Source: Pollenia angustigena
Taxonomy: Eukaryota; Arthropoda; Insecta; Diptera; Polleniidae
DNA length: 64,000 nt
Reading direction: 5' to 3'
NCBI GenBank assembly: GCA_930367215.1
Contig: OV884059.1
Coordinates: 147,248,511 to 147,312,510, forward strand
Below, in pieces: positions 22,409 through 33,218 of this stretch (its first letter is position 1; every line of letters starts with the position of its first letter). The translations under genes were made by a program, and so were the position numbers. The notes beneath the pieces are model-generated. The model did no database searches and was not told the DNA's origin. It saw only the letters and a program-made list of their open reading frames with translations.

Positions 22409-24083
22409 TCTAGTTCCCGAAAAAAGCTTTCAAAGCCATAAATGACTTCTCTATAAATGTAAATCTTTATATGTCAACATTTTGTGCTAATAGGCCCAGA
22501 CAGGATCATATGTCCCATATAAACCCACTCCCCAAAATCACTTGACTGAAAAATCTTATACATAAAGATGTAGATATCTAGATAATATTCGGCACTAAGA
22601 AACAATAATTTTGCTTTGCCATAAGACCCAGATGGGTACACCTGGTAAATAATTGTCTGTAGATACTGCGGTGTAAGGTGTCATATGGTCGCGTTCGACC
22701 GCCTATATTTTCTTGTTTATGATGAAGTTTTTCCTAAAAACTTTTCTTGTAAATTTATTATCAGGTAAAAATTGGTTAGAATACACTGATTCAATATTAA
22801 ATGTTTACAAACTTAAGTATTTTTCATTTTCAGATAAAAACTCATTTTAAATATTTGCTCATATTAAATATTTTAAAAAAAAAACTAAAAAAGCACATAA
22901 ATAACTTCCTTTGTACCGAGTTGTTTGTTTGGATTTTATTTTTTTATGTCAACAGTCATTTGGAAAATTGTGCAGTTAAAGTGCCACCACTACAACGTCT
23001 GATGTTCATTTGCTCGTGCAACAGAGTGAATAGTATTTAACCAAAAGCTAAAGCCTACAAAAAAAAAAAACAAAAATGTTAAGTTTGTTTTGCCATTGCA
23101 GCAGTTTTTCTTTTCTTTTTTACATTTTTTATATTTGCATTAATTCCGAAACATTAATTCTTAAGAATATACAAACAGAAGAATTAACAATAGATTTGTA
23201 ACATTTTGTTCGGCACTCCATTACACGCGACTCAGTCGGTCGTCCGTCTGTTTTCATCTTTATATCAGTTGCGTTGAGTCGAGTCGTGTTGAGTTGTAGA
23301 TTTATTTTGTTTGTTCGCAATTGTTTGTTAAGTGTGTGTTCTTATCAATTGTTTAACAAGAAAAAAAGAAATTAATAAATGTTCAAGAGTCGAATGTGTA
23401 GTTGTTGTATTAAATTATGAATATCAAACATTCTGCTCTTGGAGCCCTCACATTTTATTGTTGTTGCTGGTATGTATTTGCAACGTAACAATAAATTCAT
23501 AAATTATCGTTTTTTTTCGCTGTCGTTGTTGGGTGTTGTAAAAATATCTACTACTCGTATAGAAACATTTTGCCGGTTGATGAACTGTCATGGAATATCT
23601 GTGTGTGTGTGTGTGAGTGACGACTTTGACGATTTATTTTTTTGAAAAAAACCTCTCCCTATTTGATGATTAATATTCACTTGCTTTTTACATTTTTGAA
23701 GCACCTCTTCTTCGGACAGTTTGAGTGGAACTTTGTGACTATAACAATAAAGTCACTACCATACAATTCCCTGTATTATACTAATTTTTGAACTTTCAGT
23801 CGTCTCAGTTTAATGAGCATTTAACATTGTTGGTTTTGCTAAGAATGCAAATTCTTATAGTTTGTTTGATAGAAAATCCAAATACATGTTGTAGCAAATT
23901 GTAGGCACAGCATAAATGCAATATTTTCCTTAAAGGATGCTGGCCAATATTTTTTTTTGGCAAAAATATGCTTTCTGTTATTTCATATGAAAAATTTTAC
24001 ATGTATCAATGTTATCTATCTCGTGAGTTTGCACAATTTGACGTTCTTTTATTCATTCAAAGTATGCAACATTGTTTTACGTA
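22409..24083. other. No gene seen apart from a possible promoter
   Basis: AT-rich host-like sequence. A (GT)n tract occurs near 23600-23614. Small frames here (22801-23040, 23439-23645) have no domain. Confidence 0.4.
23195..23400 (+). promoter_or_regulatory. Possible host core promoter / 5' UTR
   Basis: Less AT-biased than its surroundings. TTATATCAGTTGCGTTGAG contains a TCAGTT word of the arthropod initiator type, followed by GTCGAG-rich sequence of the kind seen in fly 5' leaders. No TATA box, downstream exon or splice context can be demonstrated. Confidence 0.2.
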
Positions 24084-24328
24084 CACTGATAGAAAAAGTG
24101 TCATAACGCTGATTTTTTTTTGACATCAATACTTTGACAAGTGTCTTCGTTTTTAACCCCATGACCCATGATGTCAGCCTTAACATCAATTGGCCAAATT
24201 GTCATCGGGTGAAATTATGTCATCAATCGGATAAACATCGGCATCACAGAAATAACGAAAAGGAGTCAGTTTAATAAAAAAAAGTCATCATTATGGTGAC
24301 TCAGCAAAATTCGAGAAAGGACTCATTA

Positions 24329-24806
24329 ATGATGAAACAGAACTGAGTCTTCAACTTCAGGCAACAATTTTGAGGCCCATAATTAAAACGTCGGCAGTAA
24401 CTTCAAATTCTCTCTCATTTCTTTCGTTTTCTTTTGTTCTTATTTTTCTTTGTTTACAAAATGTATGAAATTGAATGAAAGTATGGTAGCATTGTTAACA
24501 TAGCGTTTACATTTGCCAGTACTGGCAAGACAGTAGCAATTCATTCAAACTTTTTCACTAATACATAAACACTTTTACAGCTATTTTGTTTTTGCATTGT
24601 TTTGCCAACTAATATGTATATGCTTACTGTCTTGCCAGTGCTGGCAAATGTAAACGCTGTATAAGAGAATAAGTGTCTATATGTGAGAGCATTAGAAAAA
24701 ACGTCCTCAAAATAAAATTGATTTTATTTCTCGACCGCATTCTCTGGCATAATTTTATGTCAAACTGCATGTAAAAAAACGTTCAGCCCCAGTTCTGTTT
24801 CATCAT
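24329..24806. mobile_element. TIR element, TSD TTA, host of a nested MITE
   Basis: ATGATGAAACAGAACTG and CAGTTCTGTTTCATCAT are perfect inverted ends flanked by TTA (24326-24328, 24807-24809). A second copy, itself split by other insertions, occupies 58627-60277. Without the nested MITE the length is about 312 bp. No coding. The 3-bp TSD suggests PIF/Harbinger-type mobilisation. Confidence 0.82.
24498..24660. mobile_element. 163-bp MITE nested in 24329-24806
   Basis: The ends carry AGCGTTTACATTTGCCAG and its complement, with GTACTGGCAAGACAGTA and TACTGTCTTGCCAGTGC inside. The related copy at 58.6-58.8 kb has the empty site (GCATTATTAAGAGAATAAG). The flanks TTA and ATA indicate a 3-bp duplication with one change. 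Confidence 0.82.
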
Positions 24807-24947
24807 TTAGACTCAATTTAATGACAAACCGTCATTAAATTAAATTAAGTCTTGACTTAAGTCAAAGACAGAGAATATTTTTTTTTATTTACCTGTTCGT
24901 TACACTTGCTTGTTTCACTTTTGTTGTATTTCGCTCTTTGTTTACAG

Positions 24948-25470
24948 TAGAGTTGGGCAAAATCGTTCCGACCGATCCGAAAGATCAAAGGAACTAGGTC
25001 GTTCCTTTCGTCCATTGTTCCAGTTTTTACTTTGAACAATGAATGAACGAGGAACGAAAAAACTTTTCTGTCGTTCGTTAAAACGTTAACAATAAAATAT
25101 TTGTTGTTGTTTGTTTATATGTTGTGGCGTAACAACTACCTACATACGAATTTTGTATGTATTTTTTAAAATGTTTGTAAAAAATAATAACAAATAATAA
25201 TGAGTGGTATATTCCTAAAATATATTGCTTTGGATCACATTAGTAATTGATTTTATTAGAAATTTTTTATATGTCACGACAAAAATACACAAAAGTCGGC
25301 AACATTGATCAGTACACAAAAAAAAACCCTACAAAAATAAATGTGATCATCCAACGGATTGCAATTGCGGAACGAGGAACGACAAAAAATTAACTATTGA
25401 ATAAGTCCGCATTGTTCCTTTTAGGAAATCGTTCAATAGAACTAGGTCGTTTCGGAACGACACAACTCTA
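24948..25470. mobile_element. 523-bp non-autonomous hAT, TSD GTTTACAG
   Basis: Left TAGAGTTGGGCAAAATCGTT and right CGGAACGACACAACTCTA are imperfect inverted ends with many GGAACGA/TCGTTCC words inside. GTTTACAG is perfectly duplicated on both sides (24940-24947, 25471-25478). No transposase. Confidence 0.88.
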
Positions 25471-25907
25471 GTTTACAGAAGAACTCTCAATTATAAAACA
25501 CCATTAGCATCCCCGATATGGTTTTCGTAATCATTCTTCTTTGAAAATTTAATGTTCTTAACTCAATAATTTAAGCAAAAAGAATATGGGAATTTTTGCT
25601 TCTTATTTTACTTTTTTAACATAAAAACAATGGTTATAACACATAAAATGAGGCATCAGATCGATGGCACTGTAGTCATAGCATAAAACATGACAAAATT
25701 TTATGATGACGTTCTTCATTGAAGTTATGTCACTTTTTGCCTCAATGAGAGTCTGAACACAATGTAACGCTAATTTATTGTGGTGCGGTTTTTCATATAA
25801 TTTTAAAGTAAAAAACCACAGTGCGAAATGGCATAAAATTCAAATCTATTTTATTTTCGTTGCGGACTTTCTTTCATTCTCAATTTGTGATTCTCATTCT
25901 CTTTATT

Positions 25908-26033
25908 CGCCGTCATATCTAAATTATTTGATTTTCCATCCAGCATCGTCGGTGTGACACATACAAACACATTTGCACTTATACTATCACAATGCTTGAT
26001 GAGTATTTTGATCAATGTATTTGCGCCTTTAAC
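25908..26033 (+). mobile_element. Truncated copy of the AGGCCCAAATACA MITE
   Basis: TTCGCCGTCATATCTAAATT, TTCCATCCAGCATCGTCGGT and TGATGAGTATTTTGATCAAT, ending GTATTTGCGCCT, match the right two thirds of the 193-bp family. The left end is missing. Confidence 0.75.
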
Positions 26034-26107
26034 GTTGATGTCACAATTCTGATGTTAAGGCCCAAATACATTGATCAAAATACTCATCAAGCATTGTGGT
26101 AGTATTA

Positions 26108-26300
26108 AGGCCCAAATACACTTGTCAAATGCTTGTCCAGCCGGCGAATTCATCGTGTACGTGTGCTTGACGTAATATTCGCCGTAATATCTAAATTTTT
26201 TGATTTTCCATCCAGCATCGTCGGTGTGACACATACAAACATATTTTCACTAATACTACCACAATGCTTGATGAGTATTTTGATCAATGTATTTGGGCCT
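26108..26300. mobile_element. 193-bp Tourist-like MITE, TSD TTA (nested)
   Basis: AGGCCCAAATACACTTGTCA at the left and TGTATTTGGGCCT at the right, with TTA at 26105-26107 and 26301-26303. It sits inside the relative at 26058-26643. The empty site is seen in 42637-42829 as GTATTAGTG. The frame at 26133-26363 is a by-product. Confidence 0.93.
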
Positions 26301-26362
26301 TTAGTGGAAATGTGTTTGTATGTGAAACACCGACGATGCTGGATGGAAAATCAAATAATTTA

Positions 26363-26556
26363 AGGGCCAAATACACTTGTCAAATGCTTGTCCAGCACGC
26401 GAATTCACACTTGTACGTGTGCTGGACGTAATATTCGCCGTAATATCTAATTTTTTTGTTTTTCCATCCAGCATTGTCGGTGTGACACGTACAAACACAT
26501 TTTAACTTATACTACCACAATGCTTGATGAGTATTTTGATCAGGGTATTTGGGCCT
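26363..26556. mobile_element. 194-bp Tourist-like MITE, TSD TTA (nested)
   Basis: AGGGCCAAATACACTTGTCA at the left and GGTATTTGGGCCT at the right, with TTA at 26360-26362 and 26557-26559. It is the second insertion in the same host copy. The empty site in 42637-42829 reads ATTTAGAAAT. Confidence 0.92.
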
Positions 26557-26682
26557 TTAGATATGACGGAGAATATTACGTCAAGCTCACGTACACAGTG
26601 AATTCGCCCGCTGGACAAGCATTTGACAAGTGTATTTGGCCCTTAAGAAAATGCATTTTTCTATGTGTGTATGTAAAGAAAA

Positions 26683-26954
26683 TCATATATATTATTTCTA
26701 AAGCACTTTTTTTTGTCGGTTGCAAATATCTCCCATACCACCGCATCAAATTTAATGAATGATATCTCATTTTAAAGCTTATTTCTAACACATTAAGACG
26801 AAAAATAATTAGAAATTGAAAAATTAATATTTTCATTGATAAAAATTATGTTTTAAAATGTATTGAAGTTACTAAAACTTCTATTTCTATTATTTTCATA
26901 TTATGTTACAAAAATGACAACAAACGGTGCGAAATATTCGCACGGGTCATCTAG
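26683..26954 (+). mobile_element. Short non-autonomous Helitron, copy 2
   Basis: 5' TCATATATATTATTTCTAAA after A. The 3' end is hairpin GTGCGAA-ATA-TTCGCAC, GGGTCAT, CTAG, then T. At 272 bp it contains the segment missing in copy 1. It lies only about 40 bp from the MITE nest. Confidence 0.92.
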
Positions 26955-26955
26955 T

Positions 26956-27949
26956 CTATATGTATTTTTTTAAATAAATAAAGGAAATATGCATGAAAAA
27001 TTGTTACCGGTTGTGCTATTTAAAATTTCCCATTCTTATTTATATACTTTTTAATTTACTCAAAATTCCACGCGAAATAAGTGCAGTTTGTAAAAACATT
27101 TTGCCAAAAACATTTCGCAAGTTTTCCACAAAATTAACAGAGTACAAAATTGTTGGAGAAACAATTTAAATTACTTCTGGCGTTACGTTACACAAAGTAG
27201 ATTTTTCGCTGGAACTGCCCATACGCAATGACTTCGGATAACTTTTTTTAAATTCTTCTGTAAAAAATTAAACATTTATTTTATTTGCTTATAATACACG
27301 AAACTAATTTATTATAATCATTAAAGTGTTAATGACATTTCTCTATAAAAAGTTATTTTCTGATTATTGTTGTATGTTTAAATTAATTAAAATTGTATGA
27401 TGTCACTTAAGTATGTATAAATAATTTATTCTAAATTCTTCGTTATTAATAAATCATTTTTTTTTTTTAAATAAACAACAAACAGTAGGAAAAATGGGAA
27501 TTTTTTCGACAAGTGATTGATTAATTTAAGCGTCTGATGTGTCAAGATTATTAGTTTTCGTTAACAATCTTTAACTAGTTTTAAAAATATTTTAATTAAA
27601 AAATATTAATTTCGGTTTATTAAACTTTCTCTTGTTTTGTAGGACGATTCACTGTTTTCAAACTGATACAGTTTAAACGCTTTTATAGATTTCAAATAAT
27701 TAAAAAAAAAGTTATCAAAATTAATTTTAAACCTAGGTCGCAACAGAAGCGTCTAATCAATTTTACTTTTTATTTAAAAAGTTGCCCCGAGTCTGGCGAA
27801 TGTATTAGAAGGTGGTACCTAGTAAAAAGCTTAATTTATTTTTTGAGGTCTGAGTTTTTAAACTGTGTAAACAAACAACAATTTTTTTTTATGTAAAAAA
27901 GAGATATTTGTTTACAAACAAAATTTTTCATGTGAAAAAACATGTGTGC
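26956..27949. other. No gene seen
   Basis: AT-rich. The words GGCGTTACGTTACA and AACTGCCCATACG at 27178-27232 recur, inverted and diverged, near 50421-50470 (ATGGGCATTTCCA, TAACGTCACGC), so an old element end may be present. No boundaries found. Confidence 0.35.
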
Positions 27950-28149
27950 CAGGGCGAATTCACTAGAAGGTGGGGTCAAGTCAACATATGGTTTTTTTTC
28001 AGTGGTCGAAATGTAAAAGTTTGCACACAAACTACAGTTTTTTATGTAAACAAACTTTTTTACTAGCAATATGCTTTTGTGGTGCGACATTGAGACAATC
28101 GCAGTGTTGTTGTAGAATTGACCCCACCTTCCAGTGAATTCGCCGTCTG
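27950..28149. mobile_element. ~200-bp MITE with GCGAATTCACT ends
   Basis: GGCGAATTCACTAGAAGGTG and CACCTTCCAGTGAATTCGCC are inverted, with GGGGTCAA and TTGACCCC inside. The ends resemble those of 54407-54602 and 58827-60081 (CAAGGCGAATTCA). No target duplication is visible. Confidence 0.65.
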
Positions 28150-28990
28150 AACAGCTAATACTCGAAACTATGGATCGATTTATACCCGCATTTACTCTTG
28201 TTAGTATTCATCCAAATCGAGCCCATACCTTGCGTAAAAAAGAAGCCATCATCGCTGTAGACGTTGAGTGCGACAGAGGACTTGGATTTATCGATACGAC
28301 GCCGACCTAAGAAACTCTGTCTCTGCGCGTCCACTACTTGGAACATTTTTAAAAAAGATCTTGGCCGACATCCATTAAAGATCAACCTCGTGCAAGAGTT
28401 AAAGCGAGCCGAACATCAATTGCGTCGCGTGTGTTGGGTGAATGGGTTGAGAATCAACTGGATGTTGAACCAGACTTTTATCGTCAAAATGCCTTCAGCG
28501 ATGCGGCTTATTTCTAGCTAAACGGGTATGTAACTATGCAGAATTGTCGTTTTTGGAGATAGCAGAATCCTCATGAGACTCCATTAAATCCTGAAAGTGC
28601 GATTTACACGCCAAAGTCGTCATCGGCCCATATGTCTTTAAATCCAAAACTGGTGCCTAGATTACCACAAATGGCGAACTTTACAGGCGAATTATTTTTT
28701 TATTCCGCATGTCATTGCAAATCATTTGGAGGAGAGATGGTTCCAACAAGATGGCGCAACATGCCATTCCGAATTATCTTAAGAAGTGTACCTGTGAATT
28801 GGCCACCTTGTTCGTGTGATTTTACGCTTTTTGACTACTTCTTGCGGGGGTTCGTCAAAACTCTGCTCTATGCTGATGAACCAGCTAAGCTTGATTGCTT
28901 AGAAGAAAACATTCGACGCATTATTGACGAAATAAGACCGGGTATGCTCGGAAAACTGGTGTAAATTTGGACCGACAGAATGGCGTTCGT
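28150..28990 (+). pseudogene. Mariner/Tc3-like DDE transposase relic
   Basis: The first frame (28264-28521) has LDLSIRRRPKKLCLCASTTW, then LVQELKRAEHQLRRV, the linker between the second helix-turn-helix and the DDE core. The region that should hold the first catalytic aspartate is scrambled by frameshifts (MPSAMRLISS then stop). Further on, a different frame reads WFQQDGATCH (second aspartate, about 28740-28775). The frame 28632-28964 keeps NWPPCSCDFTLFDYFLRG, a changed form of the third catalytic block, and ends EIRPGMLGKLV. At least three frame changes are needed to read through, so it is inactive. Same broad family as 6120-6819 but a different subgroup. Confidence 0.87.
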
Positions 28991-28992
28991 TA

Positions 28993-29121
28993 CATAGGGT
29001 CTTCACCTGACAATTTTTTGTCATACCAATATAAACAAAACGCTGCCAAAAATTTTTAAGTTTTTTTTATATGGACTTTGACGTTTGGTATGATAAAAAA
29101 TTGTCAGGTGAAGACCCCATG
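28993..29121. mobile_element. 129-bp foldback MITE, TSD TTA
   Basis: CATAGGGTCTTCACCTGACA and TGTCAGGTGAAGACCCCATG pair, and the arms extend through ATTTTTTGTCATACCAA. TTA flanks both ends (28990-28992, 29122-29124). It sits at the end of the transposase relic. Confidence 0.85.
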
Positions 29122-29124
29122 TTA

Positions 29125-30520
29125 GGCGTACTCGCGGAAGCAATATGCCAGAAGTTATTTTTAAACTTCAAATGCTATGAAATTTGTGAGCATATAAAGC
29201 CAAAATTTTGCCTTTATAAAAAACACTATAATTTTGTTTGTGGAAGTAAACTTTGCACCAATTTAATAAATGGTTAATTTCTGTTGGGTTCACATTCAAA
29301 CCCTTATCATCCTTCTCAATTTTTGATACATTTTTCTAAAACAACACAGTTGTATTATTTCTAGAGATGGTCTAGTTTTTCCTTTTTGCGTTGATTGCTA
29401 TAAGAAATCCAGTCCAACGAAAACATTGCTTGTTGGAACACAGAAAAGGTTTAATTCCAATTTGGCTTAATATTAAAATTAACTTTATATTTACATATAA
29501 ATATCTATCTAAATGAGTTTATATCCCCCACACAATACCCAATCTATAAGTCAAATTTTTTTTCCCCGCTTCAAAAGTAAAATCCCCAATTGCTAACATA
29601 ATCCGACAACTCTGCCTATGATTGTGACAGCCAGCCTGTAATGCATGTAAATTTTAAACATATTCCCATAAATTTGTTGGCACGATAACAATCTATTATG
29701 ATTATGATTGTATTGTGTGATTTTAAAATGTAGCTCAGTTTCATTTTGACGGATTATAAATCATTTTTTGTTTCTGTTTATGAACTCTTTATCATCCTCT
29801 TCACATAGAACATTTTTGATTTGTTGCTTTTATAAGAATTTATGTTTGAAAGTATGTTTACATACATATTTTTTTTTAATTTATGTTAAAAATCTTTTAT
29901 TTTAACAGAAAATCCAAATGAGTTGGATTTCCAACCAACTCCCAACTGATGTAACTGTCATTTGAAATAGTTTTATAAAAGTTTATATTTATTGTTGTTG
30001 TTGTTTAAAAATCCTGCTTATGACGGCATCATATCCAAACACTAATAATGATAATAAACATTAAAAAATCTAACACACTTCATGGCACATCTAACAAAAA
30101 AAAACCCTCCCGTTAAACCAAGTAAACCAGCAGAGAAAGAAGCAACAGAAGTAGTAAAAAGAAAAATTCCATGACCGAATTTTTGTTTAACTTTGATGAG
30201 TTTGACCGATTTTGGCTTGTTTTTTGTGATGATTATTATTTGGCTTAAAACCCTATTAGTACAATAGTTATAAAGCCATTAAATATAGAATAAAGTAAAA
30301 AACGATAATGATTATTATAATGATGAGCCTAGTTTAGAAAAGTCGTCTGTCTATATTTGTTTGTTGTTGCATTTTTTGCAACAATTATAATTAAAAAGTT
30401 GGCCTCAAGCCAAAATTCTTGTTGTGTATTTTTTGTGTTTCTTCCCTAATCAGAAGACAGAAACCAGATATAAACCACTAAACATGAAGATTTTAATTTC
30501 TATACTATTTTATTTATGTA
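29125..30520. other. No gene seen
   Basis: AT-rich host-like sequence with CCCC-containing words near 29525-29600 and TTG runs near 29990-30003. The 68-codon frame ending at 29277 is unrecognised. Confidence 0.4.
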
Positions 30521-30904
30521 CAGTGACGGACTAAATTATTGGCACAGAAAGCATTTTCAACTTCACGATTGATTTAAGAGCCTTGTTAAAGTGATTCTTA
30601 ACACAGAAGTGTTTTTACCAAATAGAATGATTTGTTTTCCAAAATTCACTTTGTTTCTTTTAAAAATTTTGATTATACGACATATTAAAAAAAAAAAAAA
30701 TTACCCCATTTGGCTGTAAAATATTAGTTATTTGCGAATGTTAATATTTAGAGTAAATTAAGCTGAGTATTTGGTTCTTTTCCCCTCGACTCTCTCGCCT
30801 ATAAAGTAGCAAGCTGATCAATAAGACTTGCATCGTATGAATTGGGACTAAATCTTTTTGTTTTATAACTGCCTTATCTGTTCAAATGTTTTGACATTCT
30901 TCGA

Positions 30905-31760
30905 CCAGTGTCGACTTTAGATCACTATTTTTCGTTATTGCCCTCTTTTACACTCTGCTATGCAGCTCTTCCCAAAAATTTCAGATCGGATTGTGGTCTG
31001 GGGATTCTGGCGGATGTGGTAGAATATGCGCAACATAATATATGCAAACCACATACGCACAACATGAGCCGAGTGCTTTGGGTAATTTTTTTCAGGTTTT
31101 CTTATAAAATATTCATATACTTTATTTTGTCCATAGCACCGCCAATGAACACCTGCTCGAACACCCCTGCAGTGTGCATACAGTCCCACACAATCACCCC
31201 TGCACCACCTTGTTTTTCACTTGCAGCAATGTTTCGTTTTTCTAGTTCTGTGTTGGGCTTTGTCCACACTGTATGGCGGTCATCAGAGTGAAAGTTGTTA
31301 AATTGGTTTCGTCCGAGAACAGAGGACAAATTACGACATTCGCTTTTGATCAAGATTTCCATTCAAATTCTATTGTAATTTCGATCGATATCAAATGCCG
31401 TAATTTTCCCCCAGAACTCGGTCCCAAATCCATTTGGCTTACGCAAATAATCCTTTAGCATATATTCTTTTGGCTGATTTACGAAATTAAAGGTTACGTC
31501 AGCAACATGTAGTGCTCTCCGGTCCGTAATGTGAAGAACGTCTTTTTCAAACTCTTGTTTTATCTCTGCAGCGATGTGTGTTGAGGATATTCTTTGGACT
31601 TGCTTTGTCTTTTCTGATTATCTGGCTGAATTCACGGCTGCTTAAAGATTAAGGGCGACCAATGTTTAGTATTTTCAAATTGTCAGGCTCCCTTAAAAAG
31701 CTGCAGGATGCCTTGAATGGTGTGGCGACTTTTATCCATCATTTCTCTAATCTTACCATA
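30905..31760 (-). pseudogene. Tc1-type transposase relic
   Basis: On the minus strand the N-terminal helix-turn-helix is visible in pieces: YGKIREMMDKSRHTIQGIL, then AAEIKQEF and ITVRRALHVAD in shifted frames. The catalytic part follows in the frame 31102-31362 with FHSDDRHTVWTKPNTELEKR, GGAGVIVWDCMHTAGV and VFIGGAMDKIKYMNIL, which match the core between the first and second aspartates of Tc1 transposases. Later pieces (30935-31189) include SEIFGKSCIAECKRGQ and the remains of the third block. A foldback MITE (31324-31412) lies just upstream of the SDD segment. Many stops and shifts make it inactive. Confidence 0.85.
31324..31412. mobile_element. 89-bp ATCGATCG foldback MITE inside the Tc1 relic
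   Basis: GGACAAATTACGACATTCG and the complement of TCAAATGCCGTAATTTTCCC pair around TTTCGATCGATAT. Relatives lie at 49184-49252 (truncated) and 60177-60268. Confidence 0.7.
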
Positions 31761-31882
31761 AGGTGCCAAAAAGAATAATTTTTTAATAAAATCAATAATT
31801 TTTTTTAACAATGGCACACTAACATTCGCACTTTGAAATGTGAAAACTTAGAAATTTAAATTTATTTCTCCAATTTCAAGAC

Positions 31883-32606
31883 CAGAGCTGCCGTTGTGAC
31901 ACTAAAGTATCACTTTGATTATTTTTAATTCCAGTCACACTTTTTGTGACCCTATTTTTAATTTATCCCTTCGAATCATTTTAAAAAAATTTATGACACT
32001 TTTTGAACCTTTTTGAAAATAACTACAAGTTTCCATATTCTTTACGAAAGCTCTTATGGTTTTTGTGAACATATAAAAATTGCTAGCATGCCATAACATC
32101 CAGTGTCCACGGACACTATTTACAAACAAACTTAAAATAAAAACATGCATTCCTCTCTCAATTTGCTAGAACCGGAGCTGGAAGAATGGCCTCCAAGTGA
32201 AGAATGATTTACAAAATAAAGAATAAGTATTTCTAAAAAGTGATAAACATTATCAAAAGGTTTTTGTAAACTAAATTCTTTTTTTTTTAATTAATAAGAT
32301 TTCTGTATGACGTGCTAAATTCCCAATTTTTCATATTTGATAAATACACTGAAATTTATTGTTGAGGGAAATCTAGCTTCTATTCTTTTTTTATTTTGAT
32401 AATATGACTATTATTGAAATGTACCTGTGAATTTTTTCATAGTTTTAACTTTGGTTTATAATTCAAGTATGTATTATTACTTTTATTTTAGTCTAATGTA
32501 GTTAACTAATACATACTAATAAACTTGACCCTATTTTACTTTAAAATATTCCTTTTTTGACCTTTTCTTCTTAAATACTTTTTCGAAACTTTCAACGGCA
32601 ACCCTG
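31883..32606. mobile_element. 724-bp hAT element, family H1, TSD TTCAAGAC
   Basis: The termini CAGAGCTGCCGTTG and CAACGGCAACCCTG match those of 12746-14585 and 47255-48603. A perfect 8-bp duplication TTCAAGAC lies at 31875-31882 and 32607-32614. GTGACACTAAAGTATCA near the left end is also in the 47.3-kb copy. An F1 repeat fragment (32300-32380) is nested inside. No coding remains. Confidence 0.93.
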
Positions 32607-32860
32607 TTCAAGACTGATCAGAAAAAAGGGGCCAGATCGGTAAAATTCGAAGAGCTTTTGTCCAACAAAACTGGGTATTTCTTTTTGTGTTCTTTATTTT
32701 TTTAATCGGTAATATAAATATAATTTTTAAAAGAAATAAAGTGAAATTTGTGGGAAATTCATTATTCTATCTAGCAACAATAATTGTTTATTAAAAATCA
32801 CTTCAATCAATCTTAAAGTTGAAAGTGCTTTCTGTGCTAATAATTTTACCTGTCACTGTA

Positions 32861-33218
32861 TGTTGTGCTTGCAACAGATTTACTGCGGATTTCAGTTTCT
32901 TTAGAAGATTTAGTTGTCTAATTAAAAGATTTGTTAACAATTTACTGTTACTTCTAAAGCTGTTTTGCTTCTTCTTGGAATGTGTTTTTCAGATATTTTA
33001 CTCCACTTTTTTTTTATGTGTGCATGGCATAATTTTGAAATGTCTGCGATAATTAATCTTTTGAAAAATTTGTTTAAATGATACTTTAGGATTTTATTTT
33101 TTGATAAATGGCTTTAATAAGTATGAATAGATTTTTATAAGTTGTGTTGTGTAAGACAACACATAACGAGTACGTATGCATATACAAATGTTAACCCTAA
33201 TAACGTTTTAAAGTCAAA
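32861..33218. other. No gene seen
   Basis: AT-rich. The 77-codon frame at 32819-33052 starts inside the Tc1 terminus and carries no recognisable domain. Confidence 0.35.

Larger units (their letters stand above)
24084..25757. mobile_element. Tentative 1.67-kb TIR element hosting two others
   Basis: The left end CACTGATAGAAAAAGTGTCA follows a TA. The right end near GACATAAC (complement) reads TTATGTCACTTTTTGCCTCA, giving imperfect inverted ends. The interior holds the element at 24329-24806 and a hAT at 24948-25470. The outer boundaries are only moderately supported. Confidence 0.45.
26058..26643. mobile_element. 193-bp-family MITE expanded by two self-insertions
   Basis: It starts AGGCCCAAATACATTGATCA after TTA and ends GTGTATTTGGCCCT. 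Removing 26108-26300 and 26363-26556, each with one copy of its TTA duplication, leaves a single element collinear with the intact copy at 42637-42829. TWA duplications are characteristic of PIF/Harbinger (Tourist-type) MITEs. Confidence 0.88.
30521..32858 (-). mobile_element. Tc1-family element, inactive, split by a hAT
   Basis: The left end starts CAGTGACGGACTAAATTATT and the complement of the right end starts CAGTGACAGGTAAAATTATT. Both continue with GCACAGAAAGCA(T/C)TTTCAACTT, giving inverted repeats of at least 50 bp. TA lies on both sides (30519-30520, 32859-32860). Removing the 732 bp of hAT plus TSD (31883-32614) leaves about 1.6 kb, a normal Tc1 size. The transposase relic is on the minus strand. 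Confidence 0.9.
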
